Assembly (NCBI RefSeq): GCF_008065115.1
Contig: NZ_CP042913.1
Coordinates: 3,157,827 to 3,221,826 of the forward strand
Length of the DNA stretch: 64,000 nt
Direction of reading: 5' to 3'
DNA from: Bythopirellula goksoeyrii
GTDB taxonomy: Bacteria > Planctomycetota > Planctomycetia > Pirellulales > Lacipirellulaceae
Position numbers and translations under genes: made by a program. The notes under the pieces are model-generated. The model was not told the DNA's origin. It saw nothing but the letters and a program-made list of their open reading frames with translations, and ran no database searches. Shown here piece by piece: positions 1 through 8,630 of this stretch. How positions within the stretch are numbered: position 1 is the stretch's first letter; the number at the start of each line of letters is the position of its first letter.

Positions 1-202
1 TCCCTGCGGCCAGAATCCATGAAACGCTTTCCGGTGCTACGTACTGTTTGCCGATGCCAATCACTAGCCAGCGAAGAATGTTGTCATTGGCGGCACCTAG
101 AAATTGGGTAACCAACAAGCCGACAAAGCTCGCCGACAACAGGCTGCGACTGCCCCCGCCCACGGTATAATCAGAATCGCTCGAAGGCGTAGGGCTGGTC
201 AT
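1..202 (-). CDS. MFS transporter, N-terminal fragment (LplT/Aas-like)
   Basis: Reading leftward from an ATG at 202-200, an open frame runs off the left edge without a stop, giving the first 67 residues. After a polar N-terminus of about 20 residues comes a hydrophobic helix with TQFLGAANDNILRWLVIGI. The 'QFLGA.NDN' signature at the first membrane helix is typical of the MFS branch that holds the lysophospholipid transporter LplT and the transporter part of Aas-type acyltransferase fusions. Substrate and full length cannot be judged because most of the gene lies outside the window. The gene is divergent from the prepilin-peptidase-like gene to its right. Confidence 0.65.
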   Translation of the reverse strand, partial: MTSPTPSSDSDYTVGGGSRSLLSASFVGLLVTQFLGAANDNILRWLVIGIGKQYVAPESVSWILAAG

Positions 203-324
203 GGAGTTTGCTGAGGTGGGCAGAGTTTAGAACAGAGGCTATTTTAGCTACATGAAGGCGATGGCACCAACCTCAGTTCCTTTGGGTTGAAGGGTCTGTA
301 GCTTACAACATTTATCCTATCCAG

Positions 325-867
325 GTGAAGTTCAGCGTGAACGCCGACAACATAATCGACTTCGTCACAGCCCTCTGGCTTGGTTTTATCGGAGCGTGCA
401 TCGGTAGTTTCCTCAATGTCGTGGCATATCGTTTGCCGCGGGGGATGTCGGTCGTGTGGCAGCCGTCTCACTGCCCCAAATGTAATCACCCAATCCGTGC
501 TCGTGACAATATCCCCATACTTGGTTGGCTTTGGCTTGGGGGAAAATGTCGAGATTGTAAGGCAACGATTTCACCTCGCTATGCGGTTGTGGAAGGGGTG
601 ATGGGGCTCGTGTTTTTTACCCTAGCCTATTTTGAGCTCTTAAGAGGAAGCCCAGTATCTGAGCTTACTGGTGCCATGGATGTTGTCTGGGACCCTCAAT
701 GGAAAGCAATTGGACTCTACGCCTATCACTGCCTCCTCGCGAGCATCCTTATGGCAATCTTGTTGATGCGAATGGATAAGTCAATTTCTCTCCGAAAATT
801 CATCCTAGGGGCGTTCATGGTAGTTTTCCTGTGGCCATTGGCATGGTTTCTATCTCGCATAAACTAA
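325..867 (+). CDS. Short prepilin peptidase-like protein (A24 N-terminal domain)
   Basis: A 180-residue membrane protein with a GTG start. Residues 18-90 match the cytoplasmic N-terminal domain of type IV prepilin peptidases: GACIGSFLNVVAYRLPRG (23-40), then two CxxC pairs (C50/C53 and C75/C78) around NIPILGWLWLGGKC, and the following SPRYAVVE. The family normally continues for 60-100 residues with an aspartate in the first catalytic loop and a GxGD motif. Here only two more hydrophobic segments follow (about 92-104 and 130-178), with a single D in RMDKSI and no GxGD. It may be a truncated or non-catalytic relative, or process prepilins in an unusual way. A T2SF-type gene lies at 15.3-16.3 kb but is not adjacent. 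No clear ribosome binding site supports this start. Confidence 0.7.
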   Translation: MKFSVNADNIIDFVTALWLGFIGACIGSFLNVVAYRLPRGMSVVWQPSHCPKCNHPIRARDNIPILGWLWLGGKCRDCKATISPRYAVVEGVMGLVFFTLAYFELLRGSPVSELTGAMDVVWDPQWKAIGLYAYHCLLASILMAILLMRMDKSISLRKFILGAFMVVFLWPLAWFLSRIN

Positions 868-920
868 TATTTCGAGGACTCTTATCCATAATTCTCAATC
901 AACAAGGTAAATTTACAGCC

Positions 921-1676
921 ATGACTCCCAACAACCGACGTGATTTTCTACTTTCCTCTGCTGGCCTGACTGCTGCCAGTTGTGCAGCGTTCTCTTCTAC
1001 AGCCACTGCTGCAGAGGAATCTTCGTCTGTGTCCCTTGTGCAACCTGGGTACACGATCCTCTTTCAAGGAGATTCCATTACGGATGCCGGTCGGAATAAG
1101 GAGCAGACTGATTTAGTCAATCAGCAGTCGGCTTTCGGCAATGGGTATGCCTTCCTGGCGGCTTCGCAAATGTTGGTTGGTCACGCAGAGGATAATCTTA
1201 AGTTCTACAACCGGGGTATCAGTGGAAACAAGGTTTATCAGCTTGCCGAGCGCTGGCAGACCGATTGCCTCGACCTAAAACCAAACTTGCTTAGCATCTT
1301 GATCGGTGTCAATGACATCTGGCACAAGCTAAATGGCCAGTACGACGGTACGGTCGAAGTCTACGAAAAGGACTACAACGCTTTGCTCGCCCGAACCAAG
1401 GAGGCGTTGCCCGATGTCAAGCTGGTCGTCTGCGAGCCTTTTGTGCTCAAGTGTGGCGCAGTGACCGACGCATGGTTCCCAGAGTTCGACGAATATCGTG
1501 CTGCTGCTCGACGAGTTTCAGATGAAGCGGGTGCTCGGTTTGTGCCGTTTCAGGCGATGTTCGACCGTGCCGTGGAGTATGCTCCACCAGAGTACTGGGC
1601 AGCGGATGGTGTTCATCCGACTCCGTTTGGTGCATCGCTGATGGCTTACACGTGGCTGCAGAGTGTCGTGGGGTGA
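921..1676 (+). CDS. Secreted SGNH/GDSL hydrolase
   Basis: A 251-residue protein when started at the ATG at 921; longer in-frame readings would overlap the preceding gene. The N-terminus has a twin-arginine type signal (NRRDFLLSSAG with RR at 6-7, then a hydrophobic stretch and an A-rich cleavage region near 30), so export by the Tat system is likely. The SGNH blocks are present: GDSIT with the catalytic Ser52, the glycine block near 99-102 (RGISG), GVND with Asn131, and DGVHP near the C-terminus with Asp229 and His232. The family contains esterases, lipases and carbohydrate deacetylases; the substrate cannot be told from sequence. The gene starts 53 bases after the prepilin-peptidase-like gene on the same strand. 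Confidence 0.85.
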   Translation: MTPNNRRDFLLSSAGLTAASCAAFSSTATAAEESSSVSLVQPGYTILFQGDSITDAGRNKEQTDLVNQQSAFGNGYAFLAASQMLVGHAEDNLKFYNRGISGNKVYQLAERWQTDCLDLKPNLLSILIGVNDIWHKLNGQYDGTVEVYEKDYNALLARTKEALPDVKLVVCEPFVLKCGAVTDAWFPEFDEYRAAARRVSDEAGARFVPFQAMFDRAVEYAPPEYWAADGVHPTPFGASLMAYTWLQSVVG

Positions 1677-1759
1677 GTAGCTGAGGCTACGCGAGAACAT
1701 AGAAACCTGACCTTGGAGCCGATGGCTATCAACGTAGTGTTTACTCAACAGATTCAATC

Positions 1760-2827
1760 TTACGCCAGGGCGTCGAGGACCAGATCACCGATTTCGCTGG
1801 TCGTGTAACCCATTTTGCCGGCGGATTGGCTCTTCATTTTAGTGTCGGTGACGTACATGATCGCGCTCATCACACGTTCCGCTGCTGCAGATTGCCCCAG
1901 TTGTTCGAGCATCATACTTACCGCATTGATGGTGGCGATTGGGTTGATCTTACCCGTGCCGGTGTATTTGGGGGCACTCCCACCCATGGGTTCGAACATG
2001 CTCACCCCGCCTGGCTCGGGATTGATGTTGCCGCCGGCGGCGACTCCCATGCCTCCCTGAATAATACCGCTCAGATCAGTGATGATGTCCCCGAACATGT
2101 TGGTGGTGACGATCACGTCGTAGAACTCAGGGTTCTTGACGATCCACATGCAACAGGCATCCACGTGGTTGTAGTCGATTTCAACGTCTGGGTAGTCGGC
2201 TGCCACTTCGTTGAAGGTTCGCCACCACAGATCGTGACCGGTTGTCAGTACATTGGTCTTGGCGACTAAGGTTAGTTTCTTCCCCTTGGGATTGTTTCGC
2301 TTTTGGGTGTACTCGAAGGCGTAGCGAATGCACCGCTCGCAACCCTTGCGAGTATAGATCGCCGTCTGGGTGGCGACCTCGTTGGGTGTCCCTTTGTGCA
2401 TGAAGCCGCCGGCACCGCAATAGAGGTCTTCCGTGTTCTCACGCACAACGACGAAATCGATGTCATCGGGTCCCTTGTCTTTAAGCGGCGTCTCCACACC
2501 GGGGAACAATTTTACAGGTCGCAAGTTAATGTATTGGTCGAGGCCGAATCGGAGATCCAACAAAAGTTTGCGTTCGAGAATTCCGGGAGCAACGTCCGGA
2601 TGGCCCACAGCACCAAGCAAAATCGCGTCAAACTGGCGGAGTTGGTCAAGCCCGTCGGCAGGGAGTGCTTCGCCGGTCTTGAGATAGCGATCTCCACCCC
2701 AGTCGAGTTCTGTTAGGTCTAATTGATCGGCAAAGCCTTCGATCTTCGCAATGGATTTGAGTACTTTGACTCCCTCAGCTGCTACCTCTGGACCTGTTCC
2801 ATCCCCACCAATTATCGCAATTTTCAT
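1760..2827 (-). CDS. leuB: 3-isopropylmalate dehydrogenase-type (isocitrate/isopropylmalate family)
   Basis: A 355-residue NAD-dependent beta-decarboxylating dehydrogenase with an ATG start (MKIAIIGGDGTGPEV). Family signatures are present: the R-rich substrate segment (LDLRFGLDQYINLRPV), VVRENTEDLYCGAGG, the catalytic lysine in VAKTNVL, the metal-binding aspartates in NMFGDIITDLSG, and the nucleotide segment EPMGGSAPKYTGTGK. The length fits isopropylmalate dehydrogenase, which oxidises 3-isopropylmalate to 2-oxoisocaproate in leucine synthesis. Related tartrate/malate and homoisocitrate dehydrogenases share this frame, and no other leu genes lie nearby, so the exact substrate is inferred. The gene stands alone, converging on the SGNH hydrolase. 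Confidence 0.75.
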   Translation of the reverse strand: MKIAIIGGDGTGPEVAAEGVKVLKSIAKIEGFADQLDLTELDWGGDRYLKTGEALPADGLDQLRQFDAILLGAVGHPDVAPGILERKLLLDLRFGLDQYINLRPVKLFPGVETPLKDKGPDDIDFVVVRENTEDLYCGAGGFMHKGTPNEVATQTAIYTRKGCERCIRYAFEYTQKRNNPKGKKLTLVAKTNVLTTGHDLWWRTFNEVAADYPDVEIDYNHVDACCMWIVKNPEFYDVIVTTNMFGDIITDLSGIIQGGMGVAAGGNINPEPGGVSMFEPMGGSAPKYTGTGKINPIATINAVSMMLEQLGQSAAAERVMSAIMYVTDTKMKSQSAGKMGYTTSEIGDLVLDALA

Positions 2828-2969
2828 CGACTATTCCGCTACTCGTTCGGGTTAAGTTGAAAGCAAGAAACCACCCATTGTAGTGGAGAATTCGCGGCAG
2901 AGTAGGGGGGCATGGCGCAGGCTTCTAGCCTGTGATATGGAAGAGACAGGCAGGATGTCTGCCCCACGG

Positions 2970-3545
2970 TTAGCTATGCATTCGGGGAAATTGCTCCCGC
3001 TCGGCCATTATCGCGGCCTCAGCTTCGTACAATTCCGCGAGACGTGTTTCGACGACGTCTTCGGCTGCAAAATGTTTCGCCAGCCGCGTGTAGGTCGCAT
3101 GATGGCGGGCTTCGCTCTCAAATAGGCTGCGGTAAAAGGTCGCCAACTCAGGGTCGGAGACATGCTCTGCCAGGGCTTGAAATCGTTCGCAACTTCGAGC
3201 TTCGATTAGACCAGCGACCAGCAGTCGATCGACGGCCCTTTCAGGTTCACTCTTTCGAACCAAGGCATGCAAGCGACTGCCGTATTGGCTTGGCTTGAGT
3301 CGCCGAAACCGAATACCGCGACGCTCCAAGAGATCGAGAACCATATGGAAATGTTCCAGCTCTTCATTGACGATCTCAGTCATCTCCTGGCAAAGCTCGC
3401 GGTCCTCGACATAGTGGAAGATGAGATTCAACGCCGTCCCCGCTGCCTTCTTCTCGCAATGCGCGTGGTCAATGAGGACTTCTTCGAGGTTGGAATCGAC
3501 TTGAGCGAGCCAACTGTCGTCGGTAGGGGACTTGAGGTGCAGCAT
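2970..3545 (-). CDS. miaE: tRNA-(ms2io6A37)-hydroxylase MiaE
   Basis: A 191-residue ferritin-like diiron monooxygenase. MiaE hydroxylates the isopentenyl group of 2-methylthio-N6-isopentenyladenosine at position 37 of tRNAs that read UNN codons. The diiron ligand pattern is visible as paired Glu and ExxH motifs on a helical bundle: Glu31 in DHAHCEKKAAG, the EELEH segment at 61-65, then IEARSCERF and SEARHH in the second half. The length matches the family. The start at 3545 (MLHLKSPTDDSWL) is the natural N-terminus. The following gene on the same strand is an SDR whose stop lies 22 bases upstream of this start. The modification requires MiaA and MiaB, which are not in this window. Confidence 0.9.
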   Translation of the reverse strand: MLHLKSPTDDSWLAQVDSNLEEVLIDHAHCEKKAAGTALNLIFHYVEDRELCQEMTEIVNEELEHFHMVLDLLERRGIRFRRLKPSQYGSRLHALVRKSEPERAVDRLLVAGLIEARSCERFQALAEHVSDPELATFYRSLFESEARHHATYTRLAKHFAAEDVVETRLAELYEAEAAIMAEREQFPRMHS

Positions 3546-3567
3546 GTTTAGGTAAATCGATTAATCT

Positions 3568-4467
3568 TCAAGTCTCAGCCGGAGGCACACTTGCCTTCGC
3601 GGCTCCCGGATCAATGTGTTGGCCTGACTGAAGGTGCTCAGGCTCTGAGTGGCTCAGCTCATCGCTGGCACACTTTCCAGCGACCATTCGCTGAAACAAT
3701 GTTGGCACTAGTCGTTTGACCAGCCAGACCATTCGTACTCGCCACCCCAAAGGGACGTGGAGTTGTTTTTTCTCGACTGCCCTGAGAGTGTTCTTTGCTA
3801 CCTCTGCCGCAGACGTTGTTGAGACATTAGTATAATCTTGAGCGATACGTCGAAACAACTCGTCGCAGAAATCGCCACGCCTCAAAAGTTGAGAAGCAAA
3901 GAAGCCGGGAAGCACCACGGTAACACTAATTCCCAGATTGCGAAGTTCACCGAAGAGCGTTTCTGAAAAAGAAACGACTCCCGCCTTTGACGCGCTGTAG
4001 GCTGCCATCGCCGGCGCGTTCAGCAGAGCAGCGACGGAGGCAATATTCACGATCGCACCACCCGGAGCAGTCTCTCGCATCCAGGGGACCATCGCATGAC
4101 AACCATTGATCACGCCGAACAGATTCACCTCGCAGACACGGCGAAAAGCGGCGAGTGGCGATTCTCCAATTTTTCCCGCGGAGCAAATTCCTGCGTTATT
4201 AATGAGCAAATCCAGCCGAGGCCACTCGGCGCGTAGCCTTAGCATCAGATTGTTCCAGGCGGTTTGATCGGTTACATCGAGGTGCTCAATCTGTCCCCGT
4301 CCACCAGCACGTTCAATTTCGGCGAGAGTTTCTTGAGATCCTGCTTGATCGACGTCTGCCACAATGACATGCCAGCCTTGTGCAGCCAACTGCAGGCAGA
4401 ATTCTCTGCCCAGTCCGCTGGCACCGCCAGTTACCAGCGCAAGTCGATGATTCTGCGATTCGTTCAT
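3568..4467 (-). CDS. Short-chain dehydrogenase/reductase
   Basis: A 299-residue SDR started at the ATG at 4467; an upstream in-frame ATG would add 16 residues with no homologous look. Classical SDR features are in order: the NAD(P)-binding TGGASGLG at 13-20, an Asp at 38-40 that favours NAD, NNAG at 90-93, the catalytic Ser144 in IVNIASVAAL, and YSASK with Tyr157 and Lys161. The C-terminal extension of about 60 residues (VRMVWLVKRLVPTLFQRMVA onward) is basic and hydrophobic, as in SDRs that act on lipid-like substrates. The substrate is unknown. It is co-directional with miaE and probably transcribed with it. Confidence 0.85.
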   Translation of the reverse strand: MNESQNHRLALVTGGASGLGREFCLQLAAQGWHVIVADVDQAGSQETLAEIERAGGRGQIEHLDVTDQTAWNNLMLRLRAEWPRLDLLINNAGICSAGKIGESPLAAFRRVCEVNLFGVINGCHAMVPWMRETAPGGAIVNIASVAALLNAPAMAAYSASKAGVVSFSETLFGELRNLGISVTVVLPGFFASQLLRRGDFCDELFRRIAQDYTNVSTTSAAEVAKNTLRAVEKKQLHVPLGWRVRMVWLVKRLVPTLFQRMVAGKCASDELSHSEPEHLQSGQHIDPGAAKASVPPAET

Positions 4468-4666
4468 GGAATCATGATAGCTAGATTTCCCAATCCCCGC
4501 AGGCCACTTCTCCAAACTACCTATTTAGCTAGTTTTCCTGTGGCGAATAGGGGGCTGCTATGCATTAGATCGGCGTCGCCGAGCAGGCATACACCTATTA
4601 CAATCCGCTGCCTTTACCGAAATCGATATCGGGAATCCATCGACCACATAGATTCAAGGACACTTC

Positions 4667-6037
4667 GTGATTTCGTTTCCCATCAGATATCGATTCGACC
4701 TGATTCTAATCTCGGCGTTCGTGCTTGGAGCTAACTTACCGCTGCACACATCCGCCCAGAGTAGTAGCTCGTCGATGAAGCAACCTAGATCGCCACACTC
4801 TGATATCAGCTTGGCAAATCGTCCTAGGGTTTCGTCTCCAAACGGTGTAGCAGGAAGCGGCGCTTTTCAACCCAAGAATCCCAACGACTCACCATCGACT
4901 ATCGTTGCGGGCGGGTTCTGCCTTGTAAGTTTGCGAGATGAAAAAACCTGGGTACATGGTGATCCAAAAATACAAATCATTCTCAATGACAAGATATACC
5001 TATTCGCCGGTGATCGTCAGAGAGATATTTTTTCTGCAGGACCTCAGAACTATCTCCCCGTGTTAGAGGGCGACTCGATAGTTGCCTTTGCAGAGACCGG
5101 TCAGCGAGTTTCAGGTAATCTGGAATTTGGGCTAACTTACCGAGATCGAATCTATTTTTTCCGGAACGCCGGCGAGCAGTCAGAGTTTCAGTCGCAGCCA
5201 GAGCGATATGTGAATGCCGATTTGGTCGACCAGGGCAATTGTCTGGTAAGCAAGATCGAAGAGCAGAAGCTGGTGCCAGGTATCCCGGAGACCGTGCTGA
5301 CCCTGGATGGGATGCGGTACTTCTTCGCATCGACGGGACATCGTCGGATTTTTATGGCCCACCCCAGAAGATATGTGGATACAACTGAGGCTACTTTTCA
5401 AGATATGCAAATCAGGGCAGGAGTAGATCAAGATAAGGGTTTCAATCGTTATGGAATCAAAAGAGAGAAAAGGGAAGAGGGATCAAAAGAAACGGCCCCC
5501 GAGCAGGACGAAACTAGTTCAGACGTCTACTCTCGCCCAGCCATTTCAGGATATTGTCCAGTTTCTATCCAAAAGGATGGGTTCTGGGTTCGTGGCAAGT
5601 CTCGATTTAAAGCCGTTCATGATGGCAAAGTGTATCACATGGCTGGCGACGAAGAATTGGCCGTGTTTCGAGAGAATCCTCGTGAGTTCCTGCCGGCCTT
5701 AGGTGGGGATAGCATCGTAGCTTTCGCCGATGAGGCGCAACGGATCCCCGGAAGTGCTTATCACCCGCTGCTTGCTGGAGGGAGGCTCTATTTGTTTGCC
5801 GATGCAGTCGAAAAGCAGAAATTCAAAGAGAATCCAGAACTCTACGAAGACGCCGATTTGGCACTTGGCGGAAACTGTATCGTGTCTTATTTGGACGAGC
5901 AACAGGAAGTGCCCGGTTTGCCTGACTTTGAAACGGATCATCAGGGACTCCGCTTTCGCTTTTCGTCACAAGCTCTGATGGAAAAATTTCTCGCTGATCC
6001 AGGCATTTATGTCGATCAATTTTCAGTCGCCCAATAG
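4667..6037 (+). CDS. Secreted YHS-like repeat protein
   Basis: A 456-residue protein with a GTG start preceded by AAGGA six bases upstream (4656-4660). A signal peptide covers residues 1-30. The rest is two copies of a three-module block, at about 83-239 and 295-452, joined by a charged linker. Each module resembles a YHS domain: a Cys/Val-Ser start (GFCLVSL, NCLVSK, GYCPVSI, NCIVSYL), an aromatic 'Y-F' core such as KIYLFAGD, and an ending like F..NP..Y.P. YHS domains are small metal-associated domains in oxygenases, transporters and periplasmic proteins; no enzyme domain is fused here. The role is unknown; binding of metal or cell-surface partners is a guess. The last 22 bases overlap the convergent dihydroorotase gene. 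Confidence 0.75.
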   Translation: MISFPIRYRFDLILISAFVLGANLPLHTSAQSSSSSMKQPRSPHSDISLANRPRVSSPNGVAGSGAFQPKNPNDSPSTIVAGGFCLVSLRDEKTWVHGDPKIQIILNDKIYLFAGDRQRDIFSAGPQNYLPVLEGDSIVAFAETGQRVSGNLEFGLTYRDRIYFFRNAGEQSEFQSQPERYVNADLVDQGNCLVSKIEEQKLVPGIPETVLTLDGMRYFFASTGHRRIFMAHPRRYVDTTEATFQDMQIRAGVDQDKGFNRYGIKREKREEGSKETAPEQDETSSDVYSRPAISGYCPVSIQKDGFWVRGKSRFKAVHDGKVYHMAGDEELAVFRENPREFLPALGGDSIVAFADEAQRIPGSAYHPLLAGGRLYLFADAVEKQKFKENPELYEDADLALGGNCIVSYLDEQQEVPGLPDFETDHQGLRFRFSSQALMEKFLADPGIYVDQFSVAQ

Positions 6038-7347
6038 CCGCCTCGTGCATGATCGAATTGGGCAGCCCGTCCTCGGTAATTGTCGTTGATTTTACCAGCC
6101 CTGAAGACTTCGCAACCATTTACCCAAGTTCTCACGGGCCAACCTGTCAGAGTTTCGCCATGCCAGGCACTCCAACCGCACTTCGAGAGTTGCTCCTCGT
6201 TTCGCACCTGTTGAGTGAGTTTCAGGTCGACCAATACAAGATCCGCATCGTATCCCTCAACGACACGCCCTTTGTTGACGATGTCCCAAACGCGGGCCGG
6301 TGCGTCGCACATCCAATTCACCACATGCTGCAGAGTGCAATTTCCCAGGTGGACCTGATTCAAGAGCAGCGCCAAGCTGTTCTCGACGCATGGCATTCCC
6401 GACGGGGATTGCGGATAAGGTTGCTGCTTTTCTTCGAGTGTGTGGGGAGCATGGTCTGTGGCAACCACCTGGATGGCACCACTTTTCAATGCCTGCCAAA
6501 GCTGAGCATTGTCTTGCGCTGACTTGACGGAGGGATTTGTCTGCAACAAAGTTCCCAATCGTGGGTAATCTTCGCTGTTCAAGAACAAATGGTGTGGACA
6601 TGCCTCGGCCGTGATGAGCCCACCGTGATTGGCCAGCAATTCAATTTCTGCCCCCGTGGAAACATGCAGTACATGAAACCGATGGTGATGCCGGCGCGCC
6701 AGATCGAGGGCACGGCGAGTGGCTGTGACAGCGGCATCCACATCACGAATTCGTGAGTGATCGGCCACGTCACTGGTCCCAGCGAATCGTGCTTTATTTG
6801 CTTTGACGGTTGACTCATCTTCGCAATGGGCTGTCAGTGGCAGTGTGGTTTCCGCGAAAATACGTTCTAAGGCATCTTGAGAGTCAACGAGGAGATCTCC
6901 GGTACTAGAGCCGATAAAAATCTTGATGCCAGGTGTGTCAATGGCTTCACGAAGTTCGTCGATGTTCTCGGGGGTCGCCCCGATATAGAAGCCATAGTTG
7001 ACCAGAGACTTCCCGGCGGCAAGGTCCCGTTTTTCTGCAAGCCGTTGTCGCGATGTTGTCGTCGGTACAGTGTTTGGCATTTCTAGGAAGGTCGTTATTC
7101 CTCCTTTAGCACAGGCTCGTGAGGCAGTGCTGAGATCCTCTTTGTGGGTTAGCCCAGGTTCGCGAAAATGCACCTGGTCATCAATCACGCCCGGGATCAA
7201 ATGTAAACCTGCTGCATCGACGACTTCGTCAGCAAGAGTCTGAACCGCAGCATCCACGGTTGCAATACGATCGTTCTCGACCAACACAGCTACCGACTCA
7301 ATGCCCGAGGGTAGGACGACTTGGGCGTTTTTTATGAGGAGTTTCAC
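6016..7347 (-). CDS. pyrC: Dihydroorotase
   Basis: A 443-residue amidohydrolase that closes carbamoyl-aspartate to dihydroorotate, the third step of pyrimidine synthesis. It has the typical N-terminal beta segment, [20 protein letters not shown] at 51-70, the conserved [14 protein letters not shown] and VATDHAPHT metal-site motifs, and the late DADLVLVDL. The first histidine of the usual HxH metal pair reads Gln (Gln58, His60), as in a known subgroup of bacterial dihydroorotases. No aspartate carbamoyltransferase gene is next to it. Its stop lies 22 bases inside the end of the convergent YHS-repeat gene, so the two transcripts overlap at their 3' ends. Confidence 0.9.
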   Translation of the reverse strand: MKLLIKNAQVVLPSGIESVAVLVENDRIATVDAAVQTLADEVVDAAGLHLIPGVIDDQVHFREPGLTHKEDLSTASRACAKGGITTFLEMPNTVPTTTSRQRLAEKRDLAAGKSLVNYGFYIGATPENIDELREAIDTPGIKIFIGSSTGDLLVDSQDALERIFAETTLPLTAHCEDESTVKANKARFAGTSDVADHSRIRDVDAAVTATRRALDLARRHHHRFHVLHVSTGAEIELLANHGGLITAEACPHHLFLNSEDYPRLGTLLQTNPSVKSAQDNAQLWQALKSGAIQVVATDHAPHTLEEKQQPYPQSPSGMPCVENSLALLLNQVHLGNCTLQHVVNWMCDAPARVWDIVNKGRVVEGYDADLVLVDLKLTQQVRNEEQLSKCGWSAWHGETLTGWPVRTWVNGCEVFRAGKINDNYRGRAAQFDHARGGYWATEN

Positions 7348-7446
7348 GCAGTATCAAACCTGATTCGAGTTCATTGGGAAAGAACTCCATCATTCTTGCC
7401 GAAGTTGAAGCAATCGTCGACCCACCTTCCTGAGATGGAAATCTCG

Positions 7447-8595
7447 TTAGTCAGTTCTGTTCCCATTTGACTTATGATTTGTTGTCGTGAAAGAGCTCAA
7501 CCAGCCTTTTCGTTTAAAGAAAAGCAACTGGCCGATTGACATAGCCGCCATGACGAACAATATCGCCGGATAGCCAAATCGCCATTCTAGTTCGGGCATG
7601 TTCCAGCCGGAGACTTCTGGATTGAAATTCATGCCGTACAAACCTGCCAGGAAACTCAGAGGAATAAAGATCGTCGAGATGATTGTCAGCACCTTCATCA
7701 CTTCATTCATGCGGTTGCCAACTTCTGTTGAGTAAAAGTCGCGCAGATCGGAACAGGCTTCGCGATAGCTTTCTAGCGAATCAATGATTCTTATGACATG
7801 ATCGTGGCAATCCCGAAGATAAATACTTGTTTCAGGAGCAATAAGCCAGTCGTGTCGGTTCGTCAGCGAATCGACCGCGTCGCGAAGAGGCCATACGATT
7901 CGTCGCAGGAGCCTTAGGTCGTGCCTCAATCCGTGCAGGCGGATGATCAAGGGGCGTGAGGGCCCTGCTTCCAGTTCAACGTCAATTCGATCAATGGCTT
8001 CGCCAATTCTCTCCAGAGAAGGAAAGTAACTGTCGATTAGCGCGTCGAGCAACGCGTACATCAAATAGTCCGTTCCCGAGTCTCGCAATGCGCGGCCAGT
8101 GAATTGCAAACGATCGCGAATCGTGTCGAAACAATCGCTTGGGTGCTCCCGCCAGCTGATTACGAAGTCTTTGCCGATAAAGAAGCTGGCCTGCTCAAAC
8201 GTATGCTTTCTCCCATGGCGGGGAAACTGACACACGATAAAGAGATGGTCCTTAAAGGTCTCGACCTTGGCTCGTTGAGGGATGTTCACAACATCTTCGA
8301 GTGCCAAGCGATGGATGCCAAAAAGTTGGCCGATCTGCTCAAAAAGGGCCTCGTCACCCATGCCGACGATATCAACCCATTGGACGGGATACTTGCCACG
8401 CATTTGGCGGACTTGGTCAATAGCGCAGTTCTGATTGTCCTCCAATTCGGTCGGGCTATAGCAGGTCATGCGAATTGTGGGTGGGATTGCCCCATCAGGA
8501 ACTAGTATGGATCCGGGACGAGCTGCCGGCTTCGTTTTGCGCCGATAGCCCTTGGAGAACATGTTCGTACCGCCATTGTGCAAGTTGTGCTTCAT
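7447..8595 (-). CDS. corA: CorA-type magnesium/cobalt transporter
   Basis: A 382-residue protein of the CorA family, a pentameric inner-membrane channel for Mg2+ and related ions. The soluble N-terminal part contains the long helix region (EAIDRIDVELEAG to DLRDFYS) and the C-terminus has two transmembrane helices with the diagnostic YGMN loop (FLAGLYGMNFNPE) between them. The length is normal. The start at 8595 is preceded by AGGACG; an in-frame ATG at 8562 is possible. The gene lies 35 bases after the large MscS gene on the same strand, so the two may share a transcript, pairing a tension-gated channel with a Mg2+ transporter. Confidence 0.88.
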   Translation of the reverse strand: MKHNLHNGGTNMFSKGYRRKTKPAARPGSILVPDGAIPPTIRMTCYSPTELEDNQNCAIDQVRQMRGKYPVQWVDIVGMGDEALFEQIGQLFGIHRLALEDVVNIPQRAKVETFKDHLFIVCQFPRHGRKHTFEQASFFIGKDFVISWREHPSDCFDTIRDRLQFTGRALRDSGTDYLMYALLDALIDSYFPSLERIGEAIDRIDVELEAGPSRPLIIRLHGLRHDLRLLRRIVWPLRDAVDSLTNRHDWLIAPETSIYLRDCHDHVIRIIDSLESYREACSDLRDFYSTEVGNRMNEVMKVLTIISTIFIPLSFLAGLYGMNFNPEVSGWNMPELEWRFGYPAILFVMAAMSIGQLLFFKRKGWLSSFTTTNHKSNGNRTD

Positions 8596-8630
8596 GATTC
8601 GTCCTAGGTTGAATCTGCAAGTTGAAGGAA

